A DNA stretch of 7,033 bases from an uncultured Phenylobacterium sp. Its GTDB lineage: Bacteria > Pseudomonadota > Alphaproteobacteria > Caulobacterales > Caulobacteraceae. Where the stretch lies: positions 1-7,033 of the forward strand of contig CAMFIW010000143.1 of assembly GCA_945952355.1 (NCBI GenBank), written 5' to 3'. Below are positions 1 to 5,386 of this stretch, in pieces. The notes under the pieces were generated by a model that was not told the origin of the DNA, made no database searches, and saw only the letters and a list, made by a program, of their open reading frames with translations. The stretch's first letter is position 1, and the number at the start of each line of letters is the position of its first letter. Made by a program: the position numbers and the translations under genes.

Positions 1-251
1 CGGAAGGCGCCGAGATAGAGCTTCAGCGACTTGCTCTCGATCAGCCAGTCGCCCGGCGCGTAGTCGATCATCAGGGTCGCGAAGTCCGGCTGCCCGGTCA
101 CCGGGCAGAGCGAGGTGAACTCGGGCGCCGTGAAGCGGGCCAGGTACAGCGTGTCCTTCTGCGGATTGGGCACGCGCTCGAGCACGGCCTCGTCGGGGCT
201 CCCGAAGCCGCGCACCTCGCGGCCGAGCTGGGTCAGGTGTTGTTCGTCCAT
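1..251 (-). CDS. queF: NADPH-dependent 7-cyano-7-deazaguanine reductase (preQ0 reductase), 3' end cut by window
   Basis: QueF reduces the nitrile of preQ0 to the aminomethyl group of preQ1 with NADPH, a cytosolic step of queuosine tRNA modification. I translated 83 codons from the ATG at 251-249; the gene runs off the left edge. Visible are the catalytic region [11 protein letters not shown] (residues 47-57), with Cys49 as the expected thioimide nucleophile and Asp56 as the expected proton donor, and the family signature ESKSLKLYL (72-80). Cys49 lies so close to the N-terminus that this should be the short, single-domain Bacillus-type enzyme rather than the longer E. coli type; the missing C-terminal half prevents proof. 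The start is supported by AAGG at 259-262, seven bases upstream. It lies 42 bases after cysNC on the same strand, so it may be cotranscribed with the sulfate-activation genes, although no functional link is known to me. Confidence 0.95.
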   Translation of the reverse strand, partial: MDEQHLTQLGREVRGFGSPDEAVLERVPNPQKDTLYLARFTAPEFTSLCPVTGQPDFATLMIDYAPGDWLIESKSLKLYLGAF

Positions 252-265
252 CCGCGCGCCTTAGC

Positions 266-293
266 GCTCCGGCGCCGACACGGCAACCGGAGC
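266..293 (-). other. Strong intercistronic hairpin between cysNC and queF
   Basis: A perfect 7-bp inverted repeat, GCTCCGG (266-272) and CCGGAGC (287-293), encloses a second 4-bp stem, GCCG (274-277) and CGGC (281-284), with a 3-base loop. The total is 11 GC-rich pairs with a small asymmetric internal loop. It begins directly after the cysNC stop codon at 294-296 and ends two bases before the purine-rich queF ribosome-binding region. No run of T follows the stem in either direction, so it is not a standard intrinsic terminator. It may be an mRNA 3'-end stabiliser or partial attenuator separating queF from the cys genes; that role is inference. Confidence 0.55.
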
Positions 294-2198
294 CTAGATC
301 GTGTAGTCCAGTTCGCCCTCCAGCCACGCCGCGATGACCTCCGCGGCCTGCTCGGCCGAGGTGCGGGTGGTGTCGATGCGGATCTCCGGCTTCTCGGGCG
401 CCTCATAGGGGCTGTCGATCCCGGTGAAGTTCTTCAGCTGGCCGGAGCGGGCCTTTTTGTAGAGCCCCTTCACGTCGCGGGCCTCGGCGATCTCCAGCGG
501 GGTGTCGACGAACACCTCGACGAAGTCCCCGTCCGCCTGCAGGTCGCGGGCGAGCTGCCGCTCGGCGCGGAACGGCGAGATGAACGAGACCAGCACGATC
601 AGGCCGGCGTCGACCATCAGCTTGGCCACCTCCGCGACCCGGCGGATGTTCTCCACCCGATCCTCGTCGGTGAAGCCGAGGTCCTTGTTCAGCCCGTGGC
701 GGACATTGTCGCCGTCGAGCAGATAGGTGTGCCGCCCGTTGGCGTGCAGCTTCTTCTCGACCAGGTTGGCGATGGTCGACTTGCCCGACCCCGACAGGCC
801 CGTCAGCCACACCACCCGCCCGCGCTGGCCCTTCAGGGCGCCGCGGGCCGCCTTGTCGACGTCGAGCGCCTGCCAGTGGACGTTCTGGCTGCGCCGCAGG
901 GCGAAGTGCAGCATGCCCGCCGCGACGGTGCGGTTGGAAATGCGGTCGATCAGGATGAACCCGCCGAGTTCGCGATTGTCGGCATAGGGGTCGAAGGCGA
1001 TCGGCGCGTCGAGCGACAGGTTGCAGACGCCGATCTCGTTCAGCTCCAGCCGCTTGGCCGCCAGCTTCTCCAGCGTGTTGACGTTGACCTTGTGCTTGGG
1101 CTCGGTGATCGAGGCCCCGACGGTCCGCGCGCCCAGCTTCAGCAGATAGGGGCGGCCGGGCAGCATGGACTCGTCGTCCATCCAGACGATCGTCGCCTCG
1201 AACTGGTCGGCGACCTCCGGCGGCGAGGCGGCCTGGGCGATCACGTCGCCGCGGCTGATGTCGATCTCGTCCTTCAGGGTCAGGGTCACCGACTGGCCGG
1301 CCACCGCCTCGTCCAGGTCGCCGCCCATGGTGACGATCCGGTCGACCGTGCTCTCGCGGCTCGACGGCAGCACCTTGATCCGGTCGCCTGGCCGCACGCT
1401 CCCCGAGGAAATGAAGCCGGAGAAGCCGCGGAAATCCAGGTTGGGACGGTTGACCCACTGCACCGGCATCCGGAACGGCTGCTCGCGCAGGTCGTCCTCG
1501 ACCGGCAGGTCCTCAAGCAGGCTCATCAGGGCCGGCCCCTGATACCAGGGCGCGGCGTCGCTGTGGCTGGTGATGTTGTCGCCCCGCAGCGCCGACATCG
1601 GGATGGCCGTGAAGTCGGTGAGCCCGATCTGGGCGGCGAAGGTGCGGTACTCGGCCAAGATCTCGTCGAAGCGGGTCTGGCTCCAGTCGACCAGGTCCAT
1701 CTTGTTGATCGCCAGGATCACGTGGCGGATGCCCAGCAGCTTGACCAGGTAGGAGTGCCGCCGAGTCTGGGTCAGCACGCCCCTGCGCGCATCGATCAGG
1801 ATCACGGCCGCGTCGGCGGTCGAGGCGCCGGTGACCATGTTGCGGGTGTACTGTTCGTGGCCGGGGGTGTCGGCGACGATGAATTTGCGCTTGTCGGTCG
1901 AGAAGAACCGGTACGCGACGTCGATGGTGATCCCCTGCTCGCGCTCTGCGGCCAGACCATCGACCAAGAGGGCGAAGTCGATCTCCCCGCCCTGGGTGCC
2001 GACCCTCTTGGAATCGGCCTCCAAGGCCGCGAGCTGGTCTTCGAAGATCATCTTGGAATCGTAGAGCAACCGCCCGATCAGGGTCGACTTGCCGTCGTCC
2101 ACCGAGCCGCAGGTCAGGAACCGCAGCAGGCTCTTGCGCTCGTGCGCGGCCAGATAGGCCTCGATGTCCTCGGCGATGAGGTCGGACTGGTGGGCCAT
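294..2198 (-). CDS. cysNC: Bifunctional sulfate adenylyltransferase subunit 1 (GTPase) / adenylylsulfate kinase
   Basis: This 634-residue fusion catalyses two consecutive steps. The CysN part, with CysD, uses GTP hydrolysis to drive ATP plus sulfate to APS; the CysC part phosphorylates APS to PAPS. The N-terminal EF-Tu-like GTPase shows G1 GSVDDGKST (31-39), G2 GITID (89-93), G3 DTPGH (110-114) and G4 NKMD (165-168), followed by beta-barrel domains to about residue 445. The kinase domain (about 455-634) shows a P-loop GLSGSGKST (467-475), DGDNVRHGL (495-503) and ISPFRAER (540-547), where Ser541 aligns with the serine that becomes phosphorylated in E. coli CysC. The lid segment [19 protein letters not shown] (581-599) is also present. 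Both active sites look intact and the length is normal for the fusion. The ATG overlaps the cysD stop by one base (TGATG), which suggests translational coupling. The stop codon is TAG. Confidence 0.98.
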   Translation of the reverse strand: MAHQSDLIAEDIEAYLAAHERKSLLRFLTCGSVDDGKSTLIGRLLYDSKMIFEDQLAALEADSKRVGTQGGEIDFALLVDGLAAEREQGITIDVAYRFFSTDKRKFIVADTPGHEQYTRNMVTGASTADAAVILIDARRGVLTQTRRHSYLVKLLGIRHVILAINKMDLVDWSQTRFDEILAEYRTFAAQIGLTDFTAIPMSALRGDNITSHSDAAPWYQGPALMSLLEDLPVEDDLREQPFRMPVQWVNRPNLDFRGFSGFISSGSVRPGDRIKVLPSSRESTVDRIVTMGGDLDEAVAGQSVTLTLKDEIDISRGDVIAQAASPPEVADQFEATIVWMDDESMLPGRPYLLKLGARTVGASITEPKHKVNVNTLEKLAAKRLELNEIGVCNLSLDAPIAFDPYADNRELGGFILIDRISNRTVAAGMLHFALRRSQNVHWQALDVDKAARGALKGQRGRVVWLTGLSGSGKSTIANLVEKKLHANGRHTYLLDGDNVRHGLNKDLGFTDEDRVENIRRVAEVAKLMVDAGLIVLVSFISPFRAERQLARDLQADGDFVEVFVDTPLEIAEARDVKGLYKKARSGQLKNFTGIDSPYEAPEKPEIRIDTTRTSAEQAAEVIAAWLEGELDYTI

Positions 2199-3154
2199 CA
2201 GAAGTAGCCCTCCTGCTTCTTCTTCTCCATCGAGGCGGCCTGGTCGTGATCGATCATCCGGCCCTGGCGCTCAGAGGTGGTGGTCAGCAGCATTTCCTGG
2301 ATGATCTCGGGCAGGGTCGCCGCCGTGCTCTCGACCGCCCCGGTCAGCGGATAGCAGCCGAGCGTGCGGAACCGCACCGACTTCATCATCGGGGTCTCGC
2401 CGGGCTTCAGGGGCATGCGGTCGTCGTCGACCATGATCAGTGCGCCGTCGCGCTCCACCACCGGCCGCACGTCGGAGAAGTACAGCGGCACGATCGGGAT
2501 GTTCTCCAGGTGGATGTACTGCCAGATGTCCAGCTCGGTCCAGTTGGAGATCGGGAAGACCCGGATGCTCTCGCCCTTGTTTTTCCGTGCATTGTAGAGC
2601 TTCCACAGCTCCGGCCGCTGGTTCTTCGGGTCCCAGCGGTGCTGCGCCGAGCGAAACGAAAAGATGCGCTCCTTGGCGCGGCTTTTCTCCTCGTCGCGGC
2701 GGGCGCCGCCGAACGCGGCGTCGAACCCATACTTGTCGAGCGCCTGCTTCAGGCCCTCGGTCTTCCAGATGTCGGTGTGCAGGGCCGAGCCGTGGTCGAA
2801 CGGATTGATGCCGCGCGCCTTGGCCTCGGGGTTCTGGTGGACCAGCAGCTCGAACCCGAGTTGCTCGGCCATCCGCTCGCGCATCTCGTACATCGCCCGG
2901 AACTTCCAGGTCGTGTCGACGTGCAGCAGCGGGAACGGCGGCTTCGACGGATAGAAGGCCTTGGCCGCCAGATGCAGCATCACGGCCGAGTCCTTGCCGA
3001 TCGAGTAGAGCATCACCGGGCGCTCGGCCTCGGCCGCCACCTCGCGCATGATATGGATGCTCTCGGCCTCCAGGCGCTGCAGGTGCGTCAGGGTCTGCGG
3101 GGCGATCCGCCCCTTCGCATCCGGGTCCGCCAGCAGGCGGGAAGGCGCGTTCAT
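2198..3154 (-). CDS. cysD: Sulfate adenylyltransferase subunit 2 (ATP sulfurylase small subunit)
   Basis: CysD is the catalytic subunit of heterodimeric ATP sulfurylase, which adenylates sulfate to APS in the cytosol with energy supplied by the CysN GTPase. The 318-residue product closely resembles the E. coli protein from memory. It carries the PP-loop SIGKDSAV (51-58), HVDTTWKFR (78-86), [16 protein letters not shown] (148-163), [12 protein letters not shown] (173-184), [13 protein letters not shown] (264-276) and the conserved C-terminus ending EGYF. The reading frame stays open upstream to an ATG at 3262, which would give 354 residues. I chose 3154 because homology begins near residue 22 ([14 protein letters not shown]), the upstream 36 residues look unlike the family, GGAG lies 10 bases upstream, and a -10-like box at 3208-3215 falls inside the longer version. 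It is the first gene of the cysD-cysNC unit. Confidence 0.97.
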   Translation of the reverse strand: MNAPSRLLADPDAKGRIAPQTLTHLQRLEAESIHIMREVAAEAERPVMLYSIGKDSAVMLHLAAKAFYPSKPPFPLLHVDTTWKFRAMYEMRERMAEQLGFELLVHQNPEAKARGINPFDHGSALHTDIWKTEGLKQALDKYGFDAAFGGARRDEEKSRAKERIFSFRSAQHRWDPKNQRPELWKLYNARKNKGESIRVFPISNWTELDIWQYIHLENIPIVPLYFSDVRPVVERDGALIMVDDDRMPLKPGETPMMKSVRFRTLGCYPLTGAVESTAATLPEIIQEMLLTTTSERQGRMIDHDQAASMEKKKQEGYF

Positions 3155-3164
3155 CGCGTCGGTG

Positions 3165-3168
3165 CTCC
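3165..3168 (-). promoter_or_regulatory. cysD ribosome binding site
   Basis: GGAG on the minus strand, 10 bases before the ATG at 3154. The spacing is slightly long, but it is the best purine motif near any candidate start and helps select this start over the ATG at 3262. Confidence 0.5.
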
Positions 3169-3207
3169 AATCCTTCACGCAGGCGATCCGGGGACCGCCG
3201 CGCTGGC

Positions 3208-3215
3208 GATATAGA
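3208..3215 (-). promoter_or_regulatory. Candidate -10 element for cysD
   Basis: The minus strand reads TCTATATC, matching seven of eight positions of the Caulobacter housekeeping -10 consensus GCTANAWC. A partial -35 match, CTGTCGG (3235-3241), lies 19 bases upstream, longer than the usual 10-14 spacing of that consensus, so the pair is imperfect. A transcript from here would have a leader of roughly 45 bases before the ATG at 3154. This is inference from motif matching only. Confidence 0.3.
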
Positions 3216-3292
3216 GCATGCTTCCGCCCGGCGCCCGACAGGCTTGCGCTTTGGGTGGCCAAATCTTCTGGACCCCCGGGCAGAAATCCTCA

Positions 3293-3307
3293 CGCATCCC
3301 CGATGCG
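3293..3307. repeat. Perfect palindrome in the divergent cysD / SDR intergenic region
   Basis: CGCATC (3293-3298) and GATGCG (3302-3307) form a perfect 6-bp dyad around CCC. The 230-base region 3155-3384 separates two divergently transcribed genes. A 10-bp palindrome, CCGCCGGCGG, lies just to the right at 3311-3320, but such GC palindromes are common by chance here. The 15-bp dyad is placed where an operator could act on either gene. No known binding motif is recognised, and no convincing promoter for the rightward gene was found in this region. Confidence 0.35.
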
Positions 3308-3371
3308 ATTCCGCCGGCGGTCCTTCCGTGCAGGGCTGTAAGGGCCTATCGGTGACCTCAGCAAAACTGAC

Positions 3372-3378
3372 AGGGGAG
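3372..3378 (+). promoter_or_regulatory. Ribosome binding site of the SDR gene
   Basis: AGGGGAG ends six bases before the ATG at 3385. It decides this start over the ATG at 3244 that opens the same frame 47 codons earlier. Confidence 0.75.
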
Positions 3379-3384
3379 ACGACC

Positions 3385-4185
3385 ATGGCCGGCCAGGACT
3401 TCAAGGACTTCGTGGTGGTGATCACCGGCGCCTCGACCGGTCTCGGGCGCGCCATCGCCGTCGAGACCGCCTCCCGCGGGGCCAAGGCCGTGGTCATCAA
3501 CTATGCCCGCAGCGCCGACGAAGCGCAGGAGACCGCCCGCCAGGTCGAGGCGCACGGCGCCAAGGCCGTGCTCGTCCAGGGCGACGTCGCCAGCGACGAC
3601 GACTGCCGGAAGATCGCCGCGGCCGCCGAGCCCTTCGGCCGCATCGACTGCCTGTTCAACAACGCCGGCACCACCATGTTCGCCAACCACGCCGACATGG
3701 ACGCGGTGTCGGCCGATGACTTCCAGCGGCTCTATGCGGTCAATGTGGTCGGCGCCTTCCAGATGCTGCGCGCGGCCCGTCCCCTGCTCGAGACCGCGCC
3801 CCAGCCGGGCGCGGTGGTCAACACCGCCTCGATCGCCGGCGTCATGGGCATCGGCTCTTCGGTGCCGTACGCCGCTTCCAAGGGCGCGCTGATCACCATG
3901 ACCATCAGCCTGGCCCGCGCGCTGGCGCCGAGGATCCGTGTCAACGCCATCTGCCCCGGCTTCATCGACACTCCGTGGTTCGGCAAGGGCCTGCCGGAGG
4001 AGCGCGTGACGCGCATGCGCGAAGGCGCCGCCGCCTCCACCCCGCTGAAGGTCGCCTCCACCGCCGAGGACATCGCCGCCTCGGCGATCTTCCTGGCCTC
4101 CCCCGCCTCGCGCCACGTGACCGGCGAGACCCTCCTGGTGGATGCGGGCTCGCACCTGGGCTACGCGCCCATGGCGATGCGCTAA
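3385..4185 (+). CDS. Classical short-chain dehydrogenase/reductase (SDR), FabG-like, substrate unknown
   Basis: A 266-residue cytosolic oxidoreductase of the classical SDR family. It shows the Rossmann nucleotide-binding motif TGASTGLG (14-21), NNAG (92-95) and the full catalytic tetrad: Asn120, Ser149, Tyr162 and Lys166 in YAASK. The segment NYARS (39-43) after the second strand, with Arg42, suggests NADP(H) preference. PGFIDTPW (after the YxxxK helix) and the C-terminal TGETLLVDAG region are typical of FabG-like members. Family members reduce or oxidise alcohols, ketones, sugars or acyl-ACP intermediates, and the sequence alone does not give the substrate. It stands alone: divergent from cysD, and separated from the next rightward gene by 274 noncoding bases. 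The start is set by the strong Shine-Dalgarno and by the Rossmann motif sitting at the normal distance from the N-terminus. Confidence 0.93.
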   Translation: MAGQDFKDFVVVITGASTGLGRAIAVETASRGAKAVVINYARSADEAQETARQVEAHGAKAVLVQGDVASDDDCRKIAAAAEPFGRIDCLFNNAGTTMFANHADMDAVSADDFQRLYAVNVVGAFQMLRAARPLLETAPQPGAVVNTASIAGVMGIGSSVPYAASKGALITMTISLARALAPRIRVNAICPGFIDTPWFGKGLPEERVTRMREGAAASTPLKVASTAEDIAASAIFLASPASRHVTGETLLVDAGSHLGYAPMAMR

Positions 4186-4212
4186 GCTCCTTCGCCCTCG
4201 CCTCGCGACGGT

Positions 4213-4260
4213 GGGGCGCGGGTCAAGCCCTTTACGCCGTCTTTGCGCGGCGCGCGCCCC
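4213..4260 (+). terminator. Weak candidate terminator hairpin after the SDR gene
   Basis: GGGGCGCG (4213-4220) and CGCGCCCC (4253-4260) are perfect 8-bp complements separated by 32 bases. Only two T follow, so this is not a canonical intrinsic terminator, and GC-rich pairing of this kind arises easily by chance. Its only support is its position 27 bases after the SDR stop. Confidence 0.2.
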
Positions 4261-4298
4261 TTCCGCATCGTCCGCCGCCGGATCGCCTGCGACGATAA

Positions 4299-4339
4299 GC
4301 GCCTCACTTTTAGGCGCCATCAATCCGCGTCGCCTAAAA
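4299..4339. repeat. Overlapping inverted repeats upstream of the porin gene
   Basis: Three related arms are present: A, GCGCCT (4299-4304); B, TTTTAGGCGC (4308-4317); and C, CGCCTAAAA (4331-4339). B pairs with A over 6 bp (7-base spacer) or with C over 9 bp (14-base spacer), so the two hairpins exclude each other. As DNA, this could be a tandem operator built on CGCCT; as RNA, it could be a switch. Arm C overlaps the -10-like box at 4333-4340. The AT-containing arms stand out in a very GC-rich stretch, which makes chance less likely than for pure GC repeats. Confidence 0.45.
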
Positions 4340-4340
4340 C
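4333..4340 (+). promoter_or_regulatory. Candidate -10 element for the TorF-like porin gene
   Basis: CCTAAAAC matches seven of eight positions of the Caulobacter housekeeping -10 consensus GCTANAWC. No good TTGACGS-like -35 lies at the expected distance. A transcript starting near 4347 would carry a leader of about 110 bases containing the hairpin at 4411-4434. Motif inference only. Confidence 0.3.
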
Positions 4341-4410
4341 TCGATCATGAGGGAGCTCCGCCGGGGCGGCGGGGGGCGTCGCGTTGTCGACTCCCGACCG
4401 CCGAGGCGAT

Positions 4411-4434
4411 GGTTCAGCTCGATCGGGCTGAGCC
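4411..4434 (+). promoter_or_regulatory. Leader hairpin just upstream of the porin ribosome binding site
   Basis: Bases 4411-4420 (GGTTCAGCTC) pair with 4425-4434 (GGGCTGAGCC) around the tetraloop GATC. This gives ten continuous pairs, eight Watson-Crick and two G-U. The presence of G-U pairs favours an RNA structure over a DNA operator. The stem ends 10 bases before the Shine-Dalgarno at 4445. Stem-loops in this position stabilise mRNAs of some outer-membrane proteins (E. coli ompA is the known case); applying that here is inference. Confidence 0.5.
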
Positions 4435-4444
4435 TGATTGATCT

Positions 4445-4450
4445 AGGGGA
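4445..4450 (+). promoter_or_regulatory. Ribosome binding site of the porin gene
   Basis: AGGGGA lies nine bases before the ATG at 4460, followed by an A-rich, unstructured spacer, as expected for a well-translated gene. Confidence 0.7.
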
Positions 4451-4459
4451 TAAAACGAA

Positions 4460-5149
4460 ATGAACGCTCTCAAGACCTCGCTGCTCGTCGCGGCGGCCAC
4501 AGCCGCCATGGGCGGCGTCGCTCTCGCGGACGACGCGAAGCCCACTGTCACCTTCAACATCGGGGCCGCCACCGATTACGTGTTCCGCGGCATCAGCCAG
4601 ACCGATGAGGCCGGTCAGGTGGCCGGCGGCGCCGACCTCGCCTATGGCAAGTTCTACGCCGGCACCTGGCTGTCGAACGTCGACTTCAACAACGGCACGA
4701 CCATGGAGTACGACCTCTATATGGGCGTGAAGCCGACCGCAGGCCCGGTCGCTCTGGACCTCGGCGTCATCTACTACGGCTACGCCAACAAGCCCTCGGG
4801 CCCGGACGAGGCCTACTACGAAATCAAGGCCGCAGGCTCGATCCCGGTCGGCAAGGCCACCGTCGGGGCGGCCGTCTACTACTCGCCGGAGTTCCCCTTC
4901 AAGACGGGCGAAGCGACCTATGTCGAACTGAACGGCTCGGTGCCGGTCGACGACAAGTGGTCTGTCTCCGGCGCCATCGGCCACCAGTCGGTGGTCGGGC
5001 CGGCCGACTACAACACCTGGAACCTGGGCATCGGCTACGCCCTGACCCCCAAGGTCGGCCTGGATCTCCGCTACTGGGACACCGACGAGCACAGCTTCGG
5101 AAAGATCTACGACGCCCGCGTCGTTTTTGGCGTCAAAGCGACGTTCTAA
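4460..5149 (+). CDS. TorF/Gcw_chp family putative outer-membrane porin
   Basis: A 229-residue secreted protein. Residues 1-23 form a signal peptide: a positively charged start (Lys5), an Ala/Val-rich core and an Ala-Leu-Ala cleavage site before DDAKP. The mature protein has alternating beta-strand character rich in Tyr, Gly and aromatic residues and ends in Phe (VKATF), the usual C-terminal signature of outer-membrane beta-barrels. The start of the mature domain, FNIGAATDYVFRGISQT (32-48), followed by a short strand ending GTWLSNVDF (68-76), is characteristic of the Gcw_chp family annotated as TorF-type putative porins. Function within that family is poorly established, so transport or pore activity is only a prediction. 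The gene appears monocistronic: it has its own leader, a good Shine-Dalgarno and a terminator 28 bases after the TAA stop. Confidence 0.88.
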   Translation: MNALKTSLLVAAATAAMGGVALADDAKPTVTFNIGAATDYVFRGISQTDEAGQVAGGADLAYGKFYAGTWLSNVDFNNGTTMEYDLYMGVKPTAGPVALDLGVIYYGYANKPSGPDEAYYEIKAAGSIPVGKATVGAAVYYSPEFPFKTGEATYVELNGSVPVDDKWSVSGAIGHQSVVGPADYNTWNLGIGYALTPKVGLDLRYWDTDEHSFGKIYDARVVFGVKATF

Positions 5150-5177
5150 GTTCTTTCCAGAGCTGATTTTTTAGGAT

Positions 5178-5209
5178 AGCCGCCTCCGTTCGCGAAGGCG
5201 GCTTTTCTT
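5178..5209 (+). terminator. Intrinsic terminator of the porin gene
   Basis: AGCCGCCT (5178-5185) pairs perfectly with AGGCGGCT (5196-5203). Inside, after one C-A mismatch, CG and CG close a TTCG tetraloop (5189-5192). TTTTCTT follows (5203-5209). The stem, stable loop and T-run make this a textbook rho-independent terminator for rightward transcription. Opposite-strand transcription would not meet a T-run, so it looks unidirectional. Confidence 0.9.
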
Positions 5210-5321
5210 ATGGTGCGAAGCAGCCTCCTACTTCCCTCCGCGCAGCGTCACCGGGCCTCGGCGACCTGAGCGGAAATATCGGCCCGAAAGCCGGGAGCTA
5301 ATCGCTTGGTTCGGAGTTTCA

Positions 5322-5350
5322 TTGGACGGTCGCGTTCGCGCGTCTATGGT
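5322..5350 (+). promoter_or_regulatory. Weak candidate promoter for the nucleotide-sugar dehydratase gene, with a dyad in its spacer
   Basis: TTGGAC (5322-5327) and TATGGT (5345-5350) are separated by 17 bases and lie 37-65 bases before the ATG at 5387. Both boxes are only partial consensus matches. Between them lies an imperfect dyad, GACG..CGCG-TT-CGCG-CGTC (5325-5344), with a two-base GT bulge on the left side. The rest of 5210-5386 shows only a 6-bp repeat, CGGGCC (5252-5257) with GGCCCG (5281-5286), and no gene. Confidence 0.22.
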
Positions 5351-5386
5351 GCAGCGGCGTTGGACGACGCGAGCGGAGCGCGATTC

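Noticed and set aside
237..2207. Very long plus-strand open frame (656 codons) opposite cysNC
   Set aside because: It is a mirror of the cysNC frame in GC-rich DNA. Its translation is low-complexity (many Arg, Gly, Asp, Val, Gln) with no recognisable domain, whereas the minus strand encodes an intact conserved enzyme.
2246..3214. Long plus-strand open frame (322 codons) opposite cysD
   Set aside because: Same antisense effect; its composition is Arg/Leu/Gly-rich and the opposite strand is unmistakably CysD.
3155..3262. N-terminal extension of CysD starting at 3262
   Set aside because: The extra 36 residues have no resemblance to CysD proteins, and a better start with a ribosome binding site exists at 3154.
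3244..3384. Upstream start of the SDR frame at 3244
   Set aside because: The extra 47 residues precede the normal SDR N-terminus, and a strong Shine-Dalgarno marks the ATG at 3385.
4249..4258. 10-bp palindrome GGCGCGCGCC after the SDR gene
   Set aside because: Simple GC alternation is expected by chance at this base composition and has no T-run or other context.
3358..4323. Minus-strand open frame (321 codons) opposite the SDR gene
   Set aside because: Antisense shadow of a clear SDR; Gly/Ala/Arg-rich with no motif.
4334..5092. Minus-strand open frame (252 codons) opposite the porin gene and its leader
   Set aside because: No recognisable features; the plus strand has a signal peptide, a family motif, a ribosome binding site and a terminator.
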